64,000 nt of DNA. Source: Zopfochytrium polystomum (taxonomy: Eukaryota; Chytridiomycota; Chytridiomycetes; Chytridiales; Chytridiaceae). Under the pieces are notes generated by a model. The model was given only the letters and a program-made list of their open reading frames with translations. It did not search any database and had not been told where the DNA came from. Below are positions 36,218 to 46,200 of this stretch, piece by piece (position 1 is the first letter of the stretch; each line of letters opens with the position of its first letter). Where the stretch lies: positions 1-64,000 of the forward strand of contig JAIVFJ010000070.1 of NCBI GenBank assembly GCA_025765615.1. The letters run 5' to 3'. The position numbers and the translations under genes were made by a program.

Positions 36218-37335
36218 CAGCTCTGTGTGCAAGGAGGTCTGTTGTGTGTCAAGCTGTTGCTGGATGATTTCAAGGACCTTCAAAATTGACTGCAGCTGTG
36301 GAGGAGGGACAGAAGGGGGGGCAGGCGGGACAGGTGGGGGAGTTGTGGTGTCAGGAGGGGCCTGAGCTGTCTGGCTGTTGTCTTTGGAATCTGCTGAAGT
36401 GGCTTGGTTTAGGAGTGAGCCAGAGGGGCGGCCAGTTTTGCAAGATTGAGAGGTATGGTTGGAGTTTCCACAACGGCGACAGCAGGGGAAGGGAGTGAAA
36501 TCTTCCTTTTGGAGTGGGTGAAATGGGAGTGCACGGCCATTGAAGACAACTGATTGGTTAGTTTTTTGCAACATCAATGCGCGGGTTGTAAAAACAAAAT
36601 GGGCAGACGACGAAAGGCCAGCAGTGCCCTTTGCTGAGTTGAAGAATCCTGGAATGCGAACTGACGTGCACCCAAACTCATATTGGATCGCCTCAAGGTC
36701 ATAGATACTTGTGGAGCGACAAATGTTATAAAGGACAGCTGTGCGTTGCTTTTCATCGCTGATTCGCCGCTGGTTTTCTGCAGAAGGTTCCAGTGGTCGA
36801 ATTGTGACACCTGCACCCATAATAGTTATGAACTGAGGGGGATTGTGAGGAGGGCCGTCAAAAAGAACTGTGGCAGATGCAGAGGCGGAAAGCTGGTGGT
36901 GTGCAAAATGAATAGCCATTATGGAGCCGCACGAGGATAAAGCAGAGGTGATTGCATGACACAGGGAGTCCTTCAGCTCATCAAAGTTTTTTCCAGTAGT
37001 TCCAGGAGCCAGGTGTTGGAAGATGAGTTGGTTGGCAGGTTCGTTGGTGAATTCTGTGGCAGCAGCTGGTAGTCGACAGGTGTAAGAAAATTTAATGTGT
37101 TCTGAAGACAGGTAGCCAGTTCATCTGACAAAGGATGCAGAAGCCGGAGCAAGTAAGAAGTCTGGTCCTTTGATAGCAAGGGCTGCTGTCGGATGGTGAG
37201 GTTGCAAGTGGAGGTGAAGCGTAGGATGTCAAGTTCAGTAAGTGGGGCAATAGTGGGGTCTGGCTGAGTGGTGATTGTCAATATGTGTTGATCAGCATGG
37301 GTGCCGAAGAACATGGAGGAAGGTGGGCCACTCAT
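36218..37335 (-). pseudogene. LINE-c ORF1 (Gag-like), broken
   Basis: Starts MSGPPSSMFFGTHADQHILT at 37335 and continues with one or more frame changes near 36950-37085 into MAIHFAHHQLSASASATVLF (36919) and a CCHC zinc knuckle CRRCGNSNHTSQSC. It ends in a Pro-rich stretch at the LTR-A insertion. It matches ORF1 of LINE-d. Confidence 0.85.
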
Positions 37336-37429
37336 GAAATAGGGGGTACCAATCCCAATTCAGCACAAAGGTTGTGATGTGGTTGTGGTGGTGGAGGGGG
37401 TGATGCTGTCTGGTTTGGGGGTCAAGGAC

Positions 37430-37870
37430 AGCGATTGCTGGAGGCGATCTGGTAGCAATCTGGAGTCAATCTGACGATGATCTGACGATCAGAAGAAAAT
37501 CTGACAACAATTGGATGATGATCTGGCGAACTGACAACAATCGGGTGTTCTGGTGACGATCTGGAGTCAATCTGGCAACAATCTGACGATGATCTGATGA
37601 TCTGGAGACAATCTGACAAAAATCTGATGTTGACCTGACGATGATCTGGCAATCTGACGAAGATCTGACGTCAATCTGATGATCTGGAGTCAATCTGATG
37701 TTGACCTGACAATGATCTGACGATCTGATGAAGATCTGACGTCAATCTGGCAGTGGCAAGGCGGTGGAGGGTGGTGGTGGAGGGTTCTGGAGTCAATCTG
37801 AAGTCGATCTGATGATGATCTGATGATCTGACAACAATCTGATGTTGATCTGATGTTGATCTGGCAGTGG
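37430..37870 (-). repeat. Degenerate short tandem repeats in LINE-c 5' UTR
   Basis: Units of about 11-13 bp around AATCTGACG/ATCTGATGATC repeat over about 440 bp. Two copies contain the palindrome TGACGTCA (37666-37673 and 37737-37744). The same array is present in LINE-d. Confidence 0.85.
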
Positions 37871-37955
37871 GAAGGCGGTGGAGGGCAGTGGCAAGGTGGT
37901 GGGGGGTGGTGGTGGTGGAGGGTGCAGTCTTGAGTGTCTCTTGACAAGGTTTTGG

Positions 37956-39884
37956 AAACATCTGAATATACTAACTCTCACTAATGCTTACTACCACTAA
38001 CTTTGTCTCTATCTTTATTCTCCCCTCTAGACCAACAAAATCAAAATCAACCACCTCATAGTCAAACAGTGGCAATAACCACATCATCGAACTATTCAAT
38101 CTGCAGCAGTCTCAGCAAAGTCTCAGCAAAGTCCAGGAAAACCTTCAACCATTCATTACTGCAGATCAGCTTCAGAAACAACACCAACATCACCACTTTG
38201 CTCCATTCAGTCACCAGTCTCCTTGAACTATCTTTGAACCTGAATTTTGCCAGTTGAACAAGTTGAATTGGAATTGCTTTCATTTCCTGCAGTCTCAACA
38301 AAGTCAGACAAAGCATCAACCATTCCCCACAGCAGAGTCACTTCAGAAAATAACAACTTCCGCCATTCAGTCAGCATTCAACTTGAGCAATCAGAATTGG
38401 AAGAAGTTAAACTGGAATTGGTAAAAAGTATCAACCACATGGTGTGAGATTCCTAATCTCACTGATCATGGTCTTAGCTGGGGTCTCCCTAAAAACTCTT
38501 CCCCACTTGTGACTATGTCATTATATTGGCCCCCTATATTTATTTTTTATTACCATTCATCACATCCCTCACAGGCTCTAGTGTTTATCACTATAAAAGA
38601 GCATCCTGTGTTCCTTGTGCTGAATGGGCCTAAGCACAAGGGGCACACCCCCTATTCATCCTATTCATTCTTATTTTTACTCATTTTCCTTTTCTCTCAT
38701 TTTTCCACCTTTCAATCCACTGTCCCTGCACTGATGTGGCCACAAAGCCTCAAATTATGTTCACCCCAAATTTGGAGGCAGGAGAGACACTGGGTGGAGG
38801 GGGAGTGTGGCTGAAAGAATAATTCATCCTTCCAAATTGTTCTTTCTTTCATTTTTTCCTTTTGTTATGTCTTTTCCCTTTTTCTCTTTTCTTTCTTTCT
38901 TCCTCCCTCTCTTCTTTCTCTCCTCCCCTTTCCTATAAATACTCCCTCTCTCTCCTCCTTTGTTCCATATATATCTACTCTCTCTCAATAAATCCTACCT
39001 TGGTAACAACCAATCCTTTTCTTTCCTCTTTGGTGTTTCTCCCCAGGCCAGTGCTACCAGACCAAGCCAGTAGAGGTATGATTTCCCCAGGCCAGTGTGT
39101 TGTATGCCAAGCTGGGGTGAGGTTTCATTCCCTTTCCTTGCTCTTCCTTCCCCTACCTGGTTAATTCTCACATTGAGCTCTGTCTCTGTGATACTGGCAG
39201 ATGCCATACTGCTTTAGGGCATTCCTTTGTTGAATTACTGCCTGTTGGTCACCATGTTGGATAGTCAGGGCTTGAACCTGGGGCCTGTGGGGGTACTCTT
39301 CATTGAGCAACTCCACTTGGTCTAGCTGTCCTTGAATAAAGACAGAATTGAACCAGATCATCCATCTTTGTTGAGTTTGAGCTGAATCCAAGGTACTGGC
39401 TCTGCTAATAACCAGGAGCTTCCCATCTTAAAGACTTGTCTTATCCCTTTTGCCACTAGACTATAGATGAGCCCGTGAAGATGAAGAGGAGATCTCATAA
39501 TGGGAATCCACAGCGAAAGTGAATTGGATAACAGTGTACAGTTCTCGTGTTGGAGGTGACGGCATGATGGGTTGGATTCCGTGCTACTGCAATTAACATC
39601 ACCTCCAGTGGGCCTTACTGGGAGCACTATAGGCATGACTGAGGAAGGATGGATTGGGGTGGCAGACTGGCAATGTAAATCAACTGAAGGCCCACAAACA
39701 CTGAAGTCCCAGCTTGTAGGCTAGTGTGGCCCGGACCTGTGTCAGAGGAGGTGGATTCCTGAGCAGGGAGCCCATTCTGTGAGGAGTGCCAACCAGGAGA
39801 CAGTTATTCTCCTGATGTGCCAAGGTGAGACGCAGAGGTTAGTGTTGAGGGCAAGCTGTGTATGGGGGAGTGGTCAACTTGCCT
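37956..39884. other. Unassigned repeat-like region
   Basis: No gene recognised. It holds CAA-rich sequence at 38030-38420, a candidate LTR at 38443-39172 and about 0.7 kb of unassigned sequence up to the left target duplication of G1. Confidence 0.45.
38443..39172 (+). repeat. Candidate LTR, about 730 bp
   Basis: Begins TGTGAGATT and ends AATTCTCACA, so it has TG..CA ends and an imperfect inverted terminal pair resembling that of LTR-A. TATAAATA lies near 38934 and AATAAA near 38987, in LTR order. No target duplication is seen (CATGG against TTGAG) and no primer site was recognised, so it may be one LTR of a larger broken element or a chance match. Confidence 0.4.
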
Positions 39885-39889
39885 CATAG

Positions 39890-40252
39890 TGTCAGGAACA
39901 GGGCAGGACAGGACAAGGCAGACAAGGAACTGAGAGGAGTGATGATTGTATTGGAAACAATAATTCACTTGAGGGATGGGACAGGTCCCCCATCCCCCTT
40001 TTATACCTTTTGAGAGTCTTCCTTGTCAAGACTCAAAGAAGGTTCCAGAAAGAGCAATTAGTAATACAATGATACCAATGATACCAATGACAACAAGACA
40101 AGTCAGGAAAGCAAAGAAGGTTCCAGAAGGTTCCACAAGGTTCCATGAAGGAAAGTTCTAGAAGGTTCCAGAAGGTTCCAGAAGGTTCCACAAGGTTCCA
40201 TGAAGGAATGTTCTAGAAGGTTCCAGAGGTTTCCAGAGGGTGATTCATAACA
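39890..40252 (-). repeat. G1 3' LTR (363 bp)
   Basis: Sense strand starts TGTTATGAATC next to the polypurine tract and ends CTGACA next to CATAG. It has the same TATA box and AAGTGAATTAT segment as the 5' LTR. Its GAA/TTC region (40113-40240) is longer than that of the 5' LTR by about 55 bp. Confidence 0.97.
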
Positions 40253-40270
40253 TCATCTCCCCCTTTTAGG
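40253..40270 (-). promoter_or_regulatory. G1 polypurine tract overlapping the pol stop
   Basis: The sense strand reads AAAAGGGGGAGATGA directly before the 3' LTR. The last three bases are the pol stop codon, so the tract encodes the final Lys-Arg-Gly-Arg. The same arrangement is found in G2 at 62108-62125. It is the expected primer site for plus-strand DNA synthesis. Confidence 0.88.
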
Positions 40271-40794
40271 CCTCTTCTGCAACTTGGTGGGGTACCTGGT
40301 CTTGAACTTGAGCAGAAGGTCTTGGCAGTGAGTGAGGTTTGACTCAGGTTCCCAGGTGTTGTCAGCATCTGAGTAACCTTTCCACTTAACAAGGAACTTG
40401 AGTGTTCTTCCAAACCACTTGGCATCCAAGATTTGTTCAACCTCAAATTCCTCTTCACCTTCTACCTCAACTGGAGGAGGAGGAGGAACAACTCTGCCTG
40501 GAATGGAATTGGCCACAAACTTCTCTAAAAGGCTGACATGGAAAACTGGGTGGATCTTCATGGATGCAGGGAGATCCAGCTTGAAGGTGACTGGATTGAT
40601 TTGCTCCAAGATCTTGAAAGGACCCAACTTGAGGTTGTCTAGCTTGGGACTTGGTCTTTTGGTCTGCAAGTTCTTCCTCAGAAGCCAAACTTGCTGACCC
40701 ACAGCAAGGTCATGGTCCATTCTGTGAGTGTTGGCAAATCTTGAGGCATCTTCTTGGGCTTGCTTCAGGGTGGAGTCCAGGAAGGAGTTGATGA
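40253..40794 (-). pseudogene. G1 pol, C-terminal piece (integrase end and chromodomain)
   Basis: Continues the pol reading after the LINE insertion: LGPFKILEQINPVTFKLDLP (GPF domain), KIHPVFHVSLLEKF, then a chromodomain EEFEVEQILDAKWFGRTLKF followed by LVKWKGYSDADNTWEPESNL. Chromodomains of this kind direct integration to marked chromatin in related elements. It is separated from the rest of pol by 8.5 kb of LINE, so it is not expressed as part of pol. Confidence 0.92.
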
Positions 40795-40902
40795 GCCAAA
40801 AAAACCTTGTCAAGAGACACTCAAGACTGCACCCTCCACCACCACCACCACCCCCCACCACCTTGCCACCGCCCTCCACCGCCTTCCCACTGCCAGATCA
40901 AC

Positions 40903-41340
40903 GTCAGATCAACATCAGATTGTTGTCAGATCGCCAGATCATCATCAGATCGACTTCAGATTGACTCCAGAACCCTCCACCACCACCCCCCCACCGCTTT
41001 GCCACTGCCAGATTGACGTCAGATCTTCATCAGATCGTCAGACCATCGTCAGGTCAACGTCAGATTGACTCCAGATCATCAGATTGACATCAGATCTTCA
41101 TCAGATTGACTCCAGATCGTCAGATTGACGTCAGATCTTCGTCAGATTGTCACATCATTGTCAGGTCAACGTCAGATTTTCGTCAGATTGCCTCCAGATC
41201 ATCATATCATCATCAGATTGTCGCCAGATTGACTCCAGATTATTACCAGAACGCCCAATTCTTGTCAGATTGCCAGATAATCATCCGATTGTCGTCAGAT
41301 CATCGTCAGATTGACTTCAGATTGCTGCCAGATTGCCTCC
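40903..41340 (+). repeat. Repeat array in LINE-d 5' UTR with CRE-like sites
   Basis: Degenerate 11-13 bp units of the type CAGATTGAC/CAGATCATCAG fill about 440 bp just upstream of ORF1. TGACGTCA occurs at 41014-41021 and 41126-41133. Such arrays often act as internal LINE promoters. The repeats are open in one frame, which artificially lengthens ORF1; the true start is probably 41430. Confidence 0.88.
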
Positions 41341-41429
41341 AGCAATCACTTTCCTCCTTCACCACCACAACCACATTGCAACCACATCACAACCTTTGTG
41401 CTGAATTGGGATTGGCACCCCCCTATTTC

Positions 41430-43076
41430 ATGAGCAGCTCACCTCCCTCCACGTTCTTCGGCACCCACGCTGATCAACACATATTGACAATCACCACTCA
41501 GCCAGACCCCACTATTGCCCCACTCACTGAACTTGACATCCTACGCTTTATCTCCACTTGCGACCTCACCATCCGACAGCGGCCCTTGCTCTCAAAGGAC
41601 CAGACTTCTTACTCGCTCCGCCTTCTGCATCCTTTGTCAAACGAACAGGCTGCCCGTCTTCAGACCACATCCCCACACATTAAATTTTCTTACACCTGTC
41701 GACTACCAGCTGCTGCCACAGAATTCACCAACGAACCTACCAACCAACTCGTACTCCAACACCTGGCTCCTGGAACTACTAGAAAGAACTTTGATGAGCA
41801 AAAGGACTCCCTGCGTCATGCAATCACCTCTGCTTTATCCTCGTGCGGCTCCATAATGGCTATTCATTTTGCACACCACCAGCTTTCTGCCTCCGCATCT
41901 GCCACAGTTCTTTTTGACGGCCCTCCTCACAATCCCCCTCAGTTCATAACTATTATGGGTGCAGGTGTCACTATTCGACCACTGGAACCTTCTGCAGAAA
42001 ACCAGCGGCGAATCAGCGATGAAAAGCAACGCACAGCTGTCCTTTATAACATTCGTCGCTCCACAAGTATCTATGACCTTCAGGCCATCCAATATGAGTT
42101 TGGGTGCACGTCAGTTCGCATTCCAGGATTCTTCAACTCAGCAAAGGGCACTGCTGGCCTTTCGTCGTCTGCCCATTTTGTTTTTACAACCCGCGCATTG
42201 ATGTTGCAAAAAACTAACCAATCAGTTGTCTTCAATGGCCGTGCACTCCCATTTCACCCACTCCAAAAGGAAGATTTCACTCCCTTCCCCTGCTGTCGCC
42301 GTTGTGGAAACTCCAACCATACCTCTCAATCTTGCAAAACTGGCCGCCCCTCTGGCTCCCTCCTTAACCAAGCCACTTCAGCAGATTCCAAAGACAACAG
42401 CCAGACAGCTCAGGCCCCTCCTGACACCACAACTCCCCCACCTGTCCTGCCTGCTCCCCCTCCTGTCCCTCCTCCACAGCTGCAGTCAATTTTGAAGGTC
42501 CTTGAAAACATCCAGCAACAGCTTCTCGCACAACAGACCTCCTTGCGCACAGAGCTGAAAGAGCATCAGACAACAGTACGCACTGACATCCAAAAACTCA
42601 CCACTCAGCTTACCCAACTTGAGCCAATCCCTGCAGCACTGGAACACGGCTTAGCAAAGGTGGACCACGACATTCAGAGACTTGCAGCTGCTGCAGCCAA
42701 CGTGGATACTTCACTCAAAAACCATGCTGGCGCCATCCACAACCTAAATCAGCGAGTCACCACACTGGAGCCACTCACTGCACAATTGGACAGCCGCCTC
42801 ACGACAGTGGACACAACCACCCAGCTCCTCAGCTCTCGCCTCCGGACAATTGAAGAATGGTTGAAATACAATGACCCGATTGATGAGGACCTTGACGACC
42901 GTTCCTCCGCTGAACCTTCTTCTACTACTACTGTCCCAGCTCGATCAGCTGTCACCACACACTCAAGCTCCAGTTCCTCTTCAACTCCTCCCAACAGAAC
43001 TGCCCCCAAACCTGTCCCCAAACCTGCTGCCAAACCTGCCCCCAAACCTGCCCCAAAAACTGCCTCAAAAACCTAG
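41430..43076 (+). CDS. LINE-d ORF1, RNA-binding Gag-like protein
   Basis: Predicted 548-residue nucleic-acid-binding protein that packages LINE RNA. The ATG at 41430 (MSSSPPSTFFGTHADQHILT) is chosen because the same start opens ORF1 in LINE-c; the frame stays open upstream only through the repeat array. It has an RRM-like or esterase-free N-terminal region of unknown fold, a CCHC knuckle (CRRCGNSNHTSQSC, about residue 290), a Pro-rich linker, a long coiled coil (LQSILKVLENIQQQLLAQQT to LLSSRLRTIEEWL, about residues 350-485) and a Lys/Pro repeat tail (PKPVPKPAAKPAPKPAPK). Intact reading frame, unlike the ORF2 next to it. Confidence 0.85.
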   Translation: MSSSPPSTFFGTHADQHILTITTQPDPTIAPLTELDILRFISTCDLTIRQRPLLSKDQTSYSLRLLHPLSNEQAARLQTTSPHIKFSYTCRLPAAATEFTNEPTNQLVLQHLAPGTTRKNFDEQKDSLRHAITSALSSCGSIMAIHFAHHQLSASASATVLFDGPPHNPPQFITIMGAGVTIRPLEPSAENQRRISDEKQRTAVLYNIRRSTSIYDLQAIQYEFGCTSVRIPGFFNSAKGTAGLSSSAHFVFTTRALMLQKTNQSVVFNGRALPFHPLQKEDFTPFPCCRRCGNSNHTSQSCKTGRPSGSLLNQATSADSKDNSQTAQAPPDTTTPPPVLPAPPPVPPPQLQSILKVLENIQQQLLAQQTSLRTELKEHQTTVRTDIQKLTTQLTQLEPIPAALEHGLAKVDHDIQRLAAAAANVDTSLKNHAGAIHNLNQRVTTLEPLTAQLDSRLTTVDTTTQLLSSRLRTIEEWLKYNDPIDEDLDDRSSAEPSSTTTVPARSAVTTHSSSSSSSTPPNRTAPKPVPKPAAKPAPKPAPKTASKT

Positions 43077-43160
43077 GAACACTGCCTCAACTTGACCAAT
43101 ATTCTTATCTTTTTTTTTTTTGTGAAAGCCCCTTTGCTATTGATATCACTCTTATTTCTC

Positions 43161-43198
<38 letters not shown>

Positions 43199-43240
43199 AG
43201 AGACATTATTAGCAGGACTTCCTGCACCCCTTAGTCAACT

Positions 43241-46200
43241 ATGTCAACTAGCCCTGTGTCTAGCACACCACCCCCAACACCACCACCCCTCCCTCGCTTT
43301 GCAACTTGGAACATCCGTCGTGCCTTCCCCACCAAGGCTGCATCTATCTTCCACTGGCTCGATCACACCAAAACCACCATCCTTGCCATTCAAGAAACTG
43401 GCTGCTCTGACACAGAGGCCACCCACTCCATTCGTCACATCACTAGGAATTACAAAGGTTTCTTCATATCCTCCACCCCCTCCCGTCACGCTGGCGTTGG
43501 TTTCATCATTTCATCTTCCCTGGCACCACACATCACTGACGTCTCCCACTTTGGAACTCGTGCCATTGCCCTCACCTTATCTTTTGCTCGACGCTCCATC
43601 CTCCTGCGAAATATTTACTGGCCTGCTGACCCCCAATCTGAGGAACTCCCTGACTTGCAAAAATGGTGCAACTCTCTTGCCTCATCTGACTCCACCTCAC
43701 CCCACCAAGCCTACTGGTTTGGTGACTGGAATGCCATCACTGACCCCCTTGACCACTCCACCAGAGCCCCCACACCTACTTCCCGCCATGGGTTCCTCCC
43801 CACCCTCTCCCTGAAAGGCCTTGTTGATTCCTTTCGACACCTGCACCCAGACTTACCCTCTTACACACACACTGCTGGCTCCTACTCCTCTCGTTTGGAC
43901 AGCATTTGGCTCTCACCCCCTGCTCTTGACTACGTCACTGAAGCTAACATTTCTTCTCCACTTGAAGAGCCCCATCTCACTGACACTTCAGACCACCTCC
44001 CCTTCAACATAATTCTTGCTTCCTCCCCCTTCCACACTTTTCCCTTCTCCCCTCTGCGCCGGCAGGTCATCAAACCCCTGGAAGCTTCAGAGGAGCAACT
44101 CGACAATTACACTTCAGCCGTCTCAGTTGAGCTTGCCCCCCTCTCAGCAGCCCTTGCAGCCTTGGACAGCATTCTTCTCCCCTCCGAGCTTGAGTTCCTC
44201 CATTCTCCATCCCTACCCTTTCAATACCCCTCCCCAGAACGTGCATCACTCCTCGTCAGCCACCTTGACACACTCTCCACATCATTTCACGAGTTACTGC
44301 TTCGGCTTGGCAAAAAGTTCCTTCCTCACAAGGGAACCTCCTCAGTAGCGCCAAAGATAGATTGCCGTGCCAAACCATTCCTTGTTGCACGTTGGAAAGT
44401 AGAGAAACTGTGGGCACTTGCCAAAGACCCTGCGCATGATCTGGCTAACATCTTCCCTTCCATTCCTTTGACCCCATCTGAGTGGGGCGCAGATCAGTCT
44501 TACTCCTTCTTGTCCCACATCCACTCTCAGTACAAAGCCCGCTTCTTGGACACAACTGACTATCGTGATGTTTTACTCCCCGCCCTCAACCGCCATCGCC
44601 AGGCCATCTACCGTGCCCAATGCCAGGCAGCAGAAAAGCACAAAATGGAGGACATTGCCACAGCTCTCACACATAGACACGACCTTTTCTCTTCTGGCAA
44701 GATAAAGACTGTCCTCAACAACATCCTCAACCGCACGCGCAGCAACTCTAGCATCGACCACATTCGCTATACTACTGCCGAAGGTCCCTCAATCACCCAC
44801 GATCCTGACCTTGTCCCTGGTATCTGCCAACAACAGGTCGAACACTGGTTTCGCCCTCGTACCCTCACTCCCTTCCCACCATCCTCTCCATTTCACTCTG
44901 AGATGCAACCCCGTCCCCACATCCCCCCAGATCTTTTCTCCAAGGTTATGCTGCCCCCCTTCTGCCAACGATGTCAAAAACGCTCTCACATCTCTTGCCT
45001 CAAACAAAGCCCCTGGCCCCTCCCAAATCTCCAGAGAGCTTCTCCTCGCAGCTGGTCCTGATGCTCTTGCATTCTTCTCCTCCCTCATCATTCGCTCTTT
45101 TCTCTTCCTTGACATCCCAGACTCTTGGGCATCTTCCTCCATCTTCCCCATACCCAAGAAAGCTGCGTGGGGTGGTGACATCACTAACCTCCGTCCAATC
45201 AGCCTCTGCGAACTTGCTGCCAAAGTTGTTCAATCCATCCGTCTTTCTCGTATCTCTTCCATCCTCTCTTCTCACAATGTACTCCTTGGTCGCAACTTCT
45301 CTGCCCTACCTGGCTCTTCTCCTGACCCGCCTCTCCACCTTGTACGCTACGCCCTTGACCTTGCCCATTCCACTAAACAGCCCTTATACCTTCTCCTCAA
45401 CGACATTAAGAAAGCTTTTGACAGCGCCCCTGTTGCTGGCCTCATTGCCTCCTGGGAACGTATTCACCTCCCCTCTTCTTATGTTCGCATGCGTGTCAAT
45501 TCCCAACGTCGTTTTCGTTCCTCTGTCATCACAGCTTTTGGCCCATCCCCTTCCTTCCCCATTGGCACTATGATTCAGCAAGGCTCCCTTGAGGGACCCC
45601 TTGATTGGCGTATCTTTTGGGACCCTGTTCTTTGCGTTCTTGATCGCTGTACCACCGGTTTCATTTTCTCAGTTCCCACCCCTCGTAACTTCCCTGTCCA
45701 ATTCTTCAACCCCCCACCCCCTGTCTCTGTTACTGGCTTTGCCCTTGTCGACGACACCAACACCCTCTCCAGCACCCTGGAGGATCTGCAGCTTCAGGCC
45801 GACCTCCTCTTTGAGTACCAGTCACATAACGACATCGAGTCTAACACCAAGAAAATCTTCATCTCCGCCGTCAACACCCCGCGATCAGCACCTACCACCA
45901 TCAACTGGGGCACCACAGTCCTTCCCATCCACCCGCCAAACACCACCTTTCGACACCTAGGCAACTACTTCACAGCAGACGGTATGAGCTCAGCAGCACG
46001 GCAGCAAATCCTTTCCACCACCACCAATTTCCTCGACATTATCAAACACAAAAAGATGGGTGACAAAATTGCTTCTTACCTCATCCGTAACGTTCTCCTC
46101 CCACGCTGTCCGCTTTCTGTGGAAAACTGCCATTCTCCCCCGTACTTTCCTCAACAACCTCACCACACTCTGTCGCAAAACCTTCAAACGCCTGGTTGGC

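Larger units (their letters stand above)
34710..37955 (-). mobile_element. LINE-c: 5' part of a LINE, interrupted by LTR-A
   Basis: Covers the 5' end, repeated 5' UTR and most of ORF1 of the same LINE family, reading leftwards from 37955. Its 5' end (CCAAAACCTTGTCAAGAG) matches that of the full-length LINE-d. The ORF1 copy stops at 34710, where the A-rich tail of LINE-b abuts it, and an LTR-A sits inside it. The remaining ORF1 end and all of ORF2 are missing. Confidence 0.88.

Noticed and set aside
24070..37955. LINE-a and LINE-c as the two ends of one original LINE split by LINE-b
   Set aside because: Sequence beyond the 5' end of LINE-c and beyond the poly(A) of LINE-a does not form a target duplication, and G3 does not resume on the right.
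38443..39172. Complete solo LTR with target duplication
   Set aside because: CATGG on the left and TTGAG on the right do not match, so only a candidate LTR is reported.
40903..41340. Regular short repeats that could suggest a CRISPR array
   Set aside because: Eukaryotic context; units are 11-13 bp, degenerate and without unique spacers; they form the 5' UTR of a LINE present in two copies.
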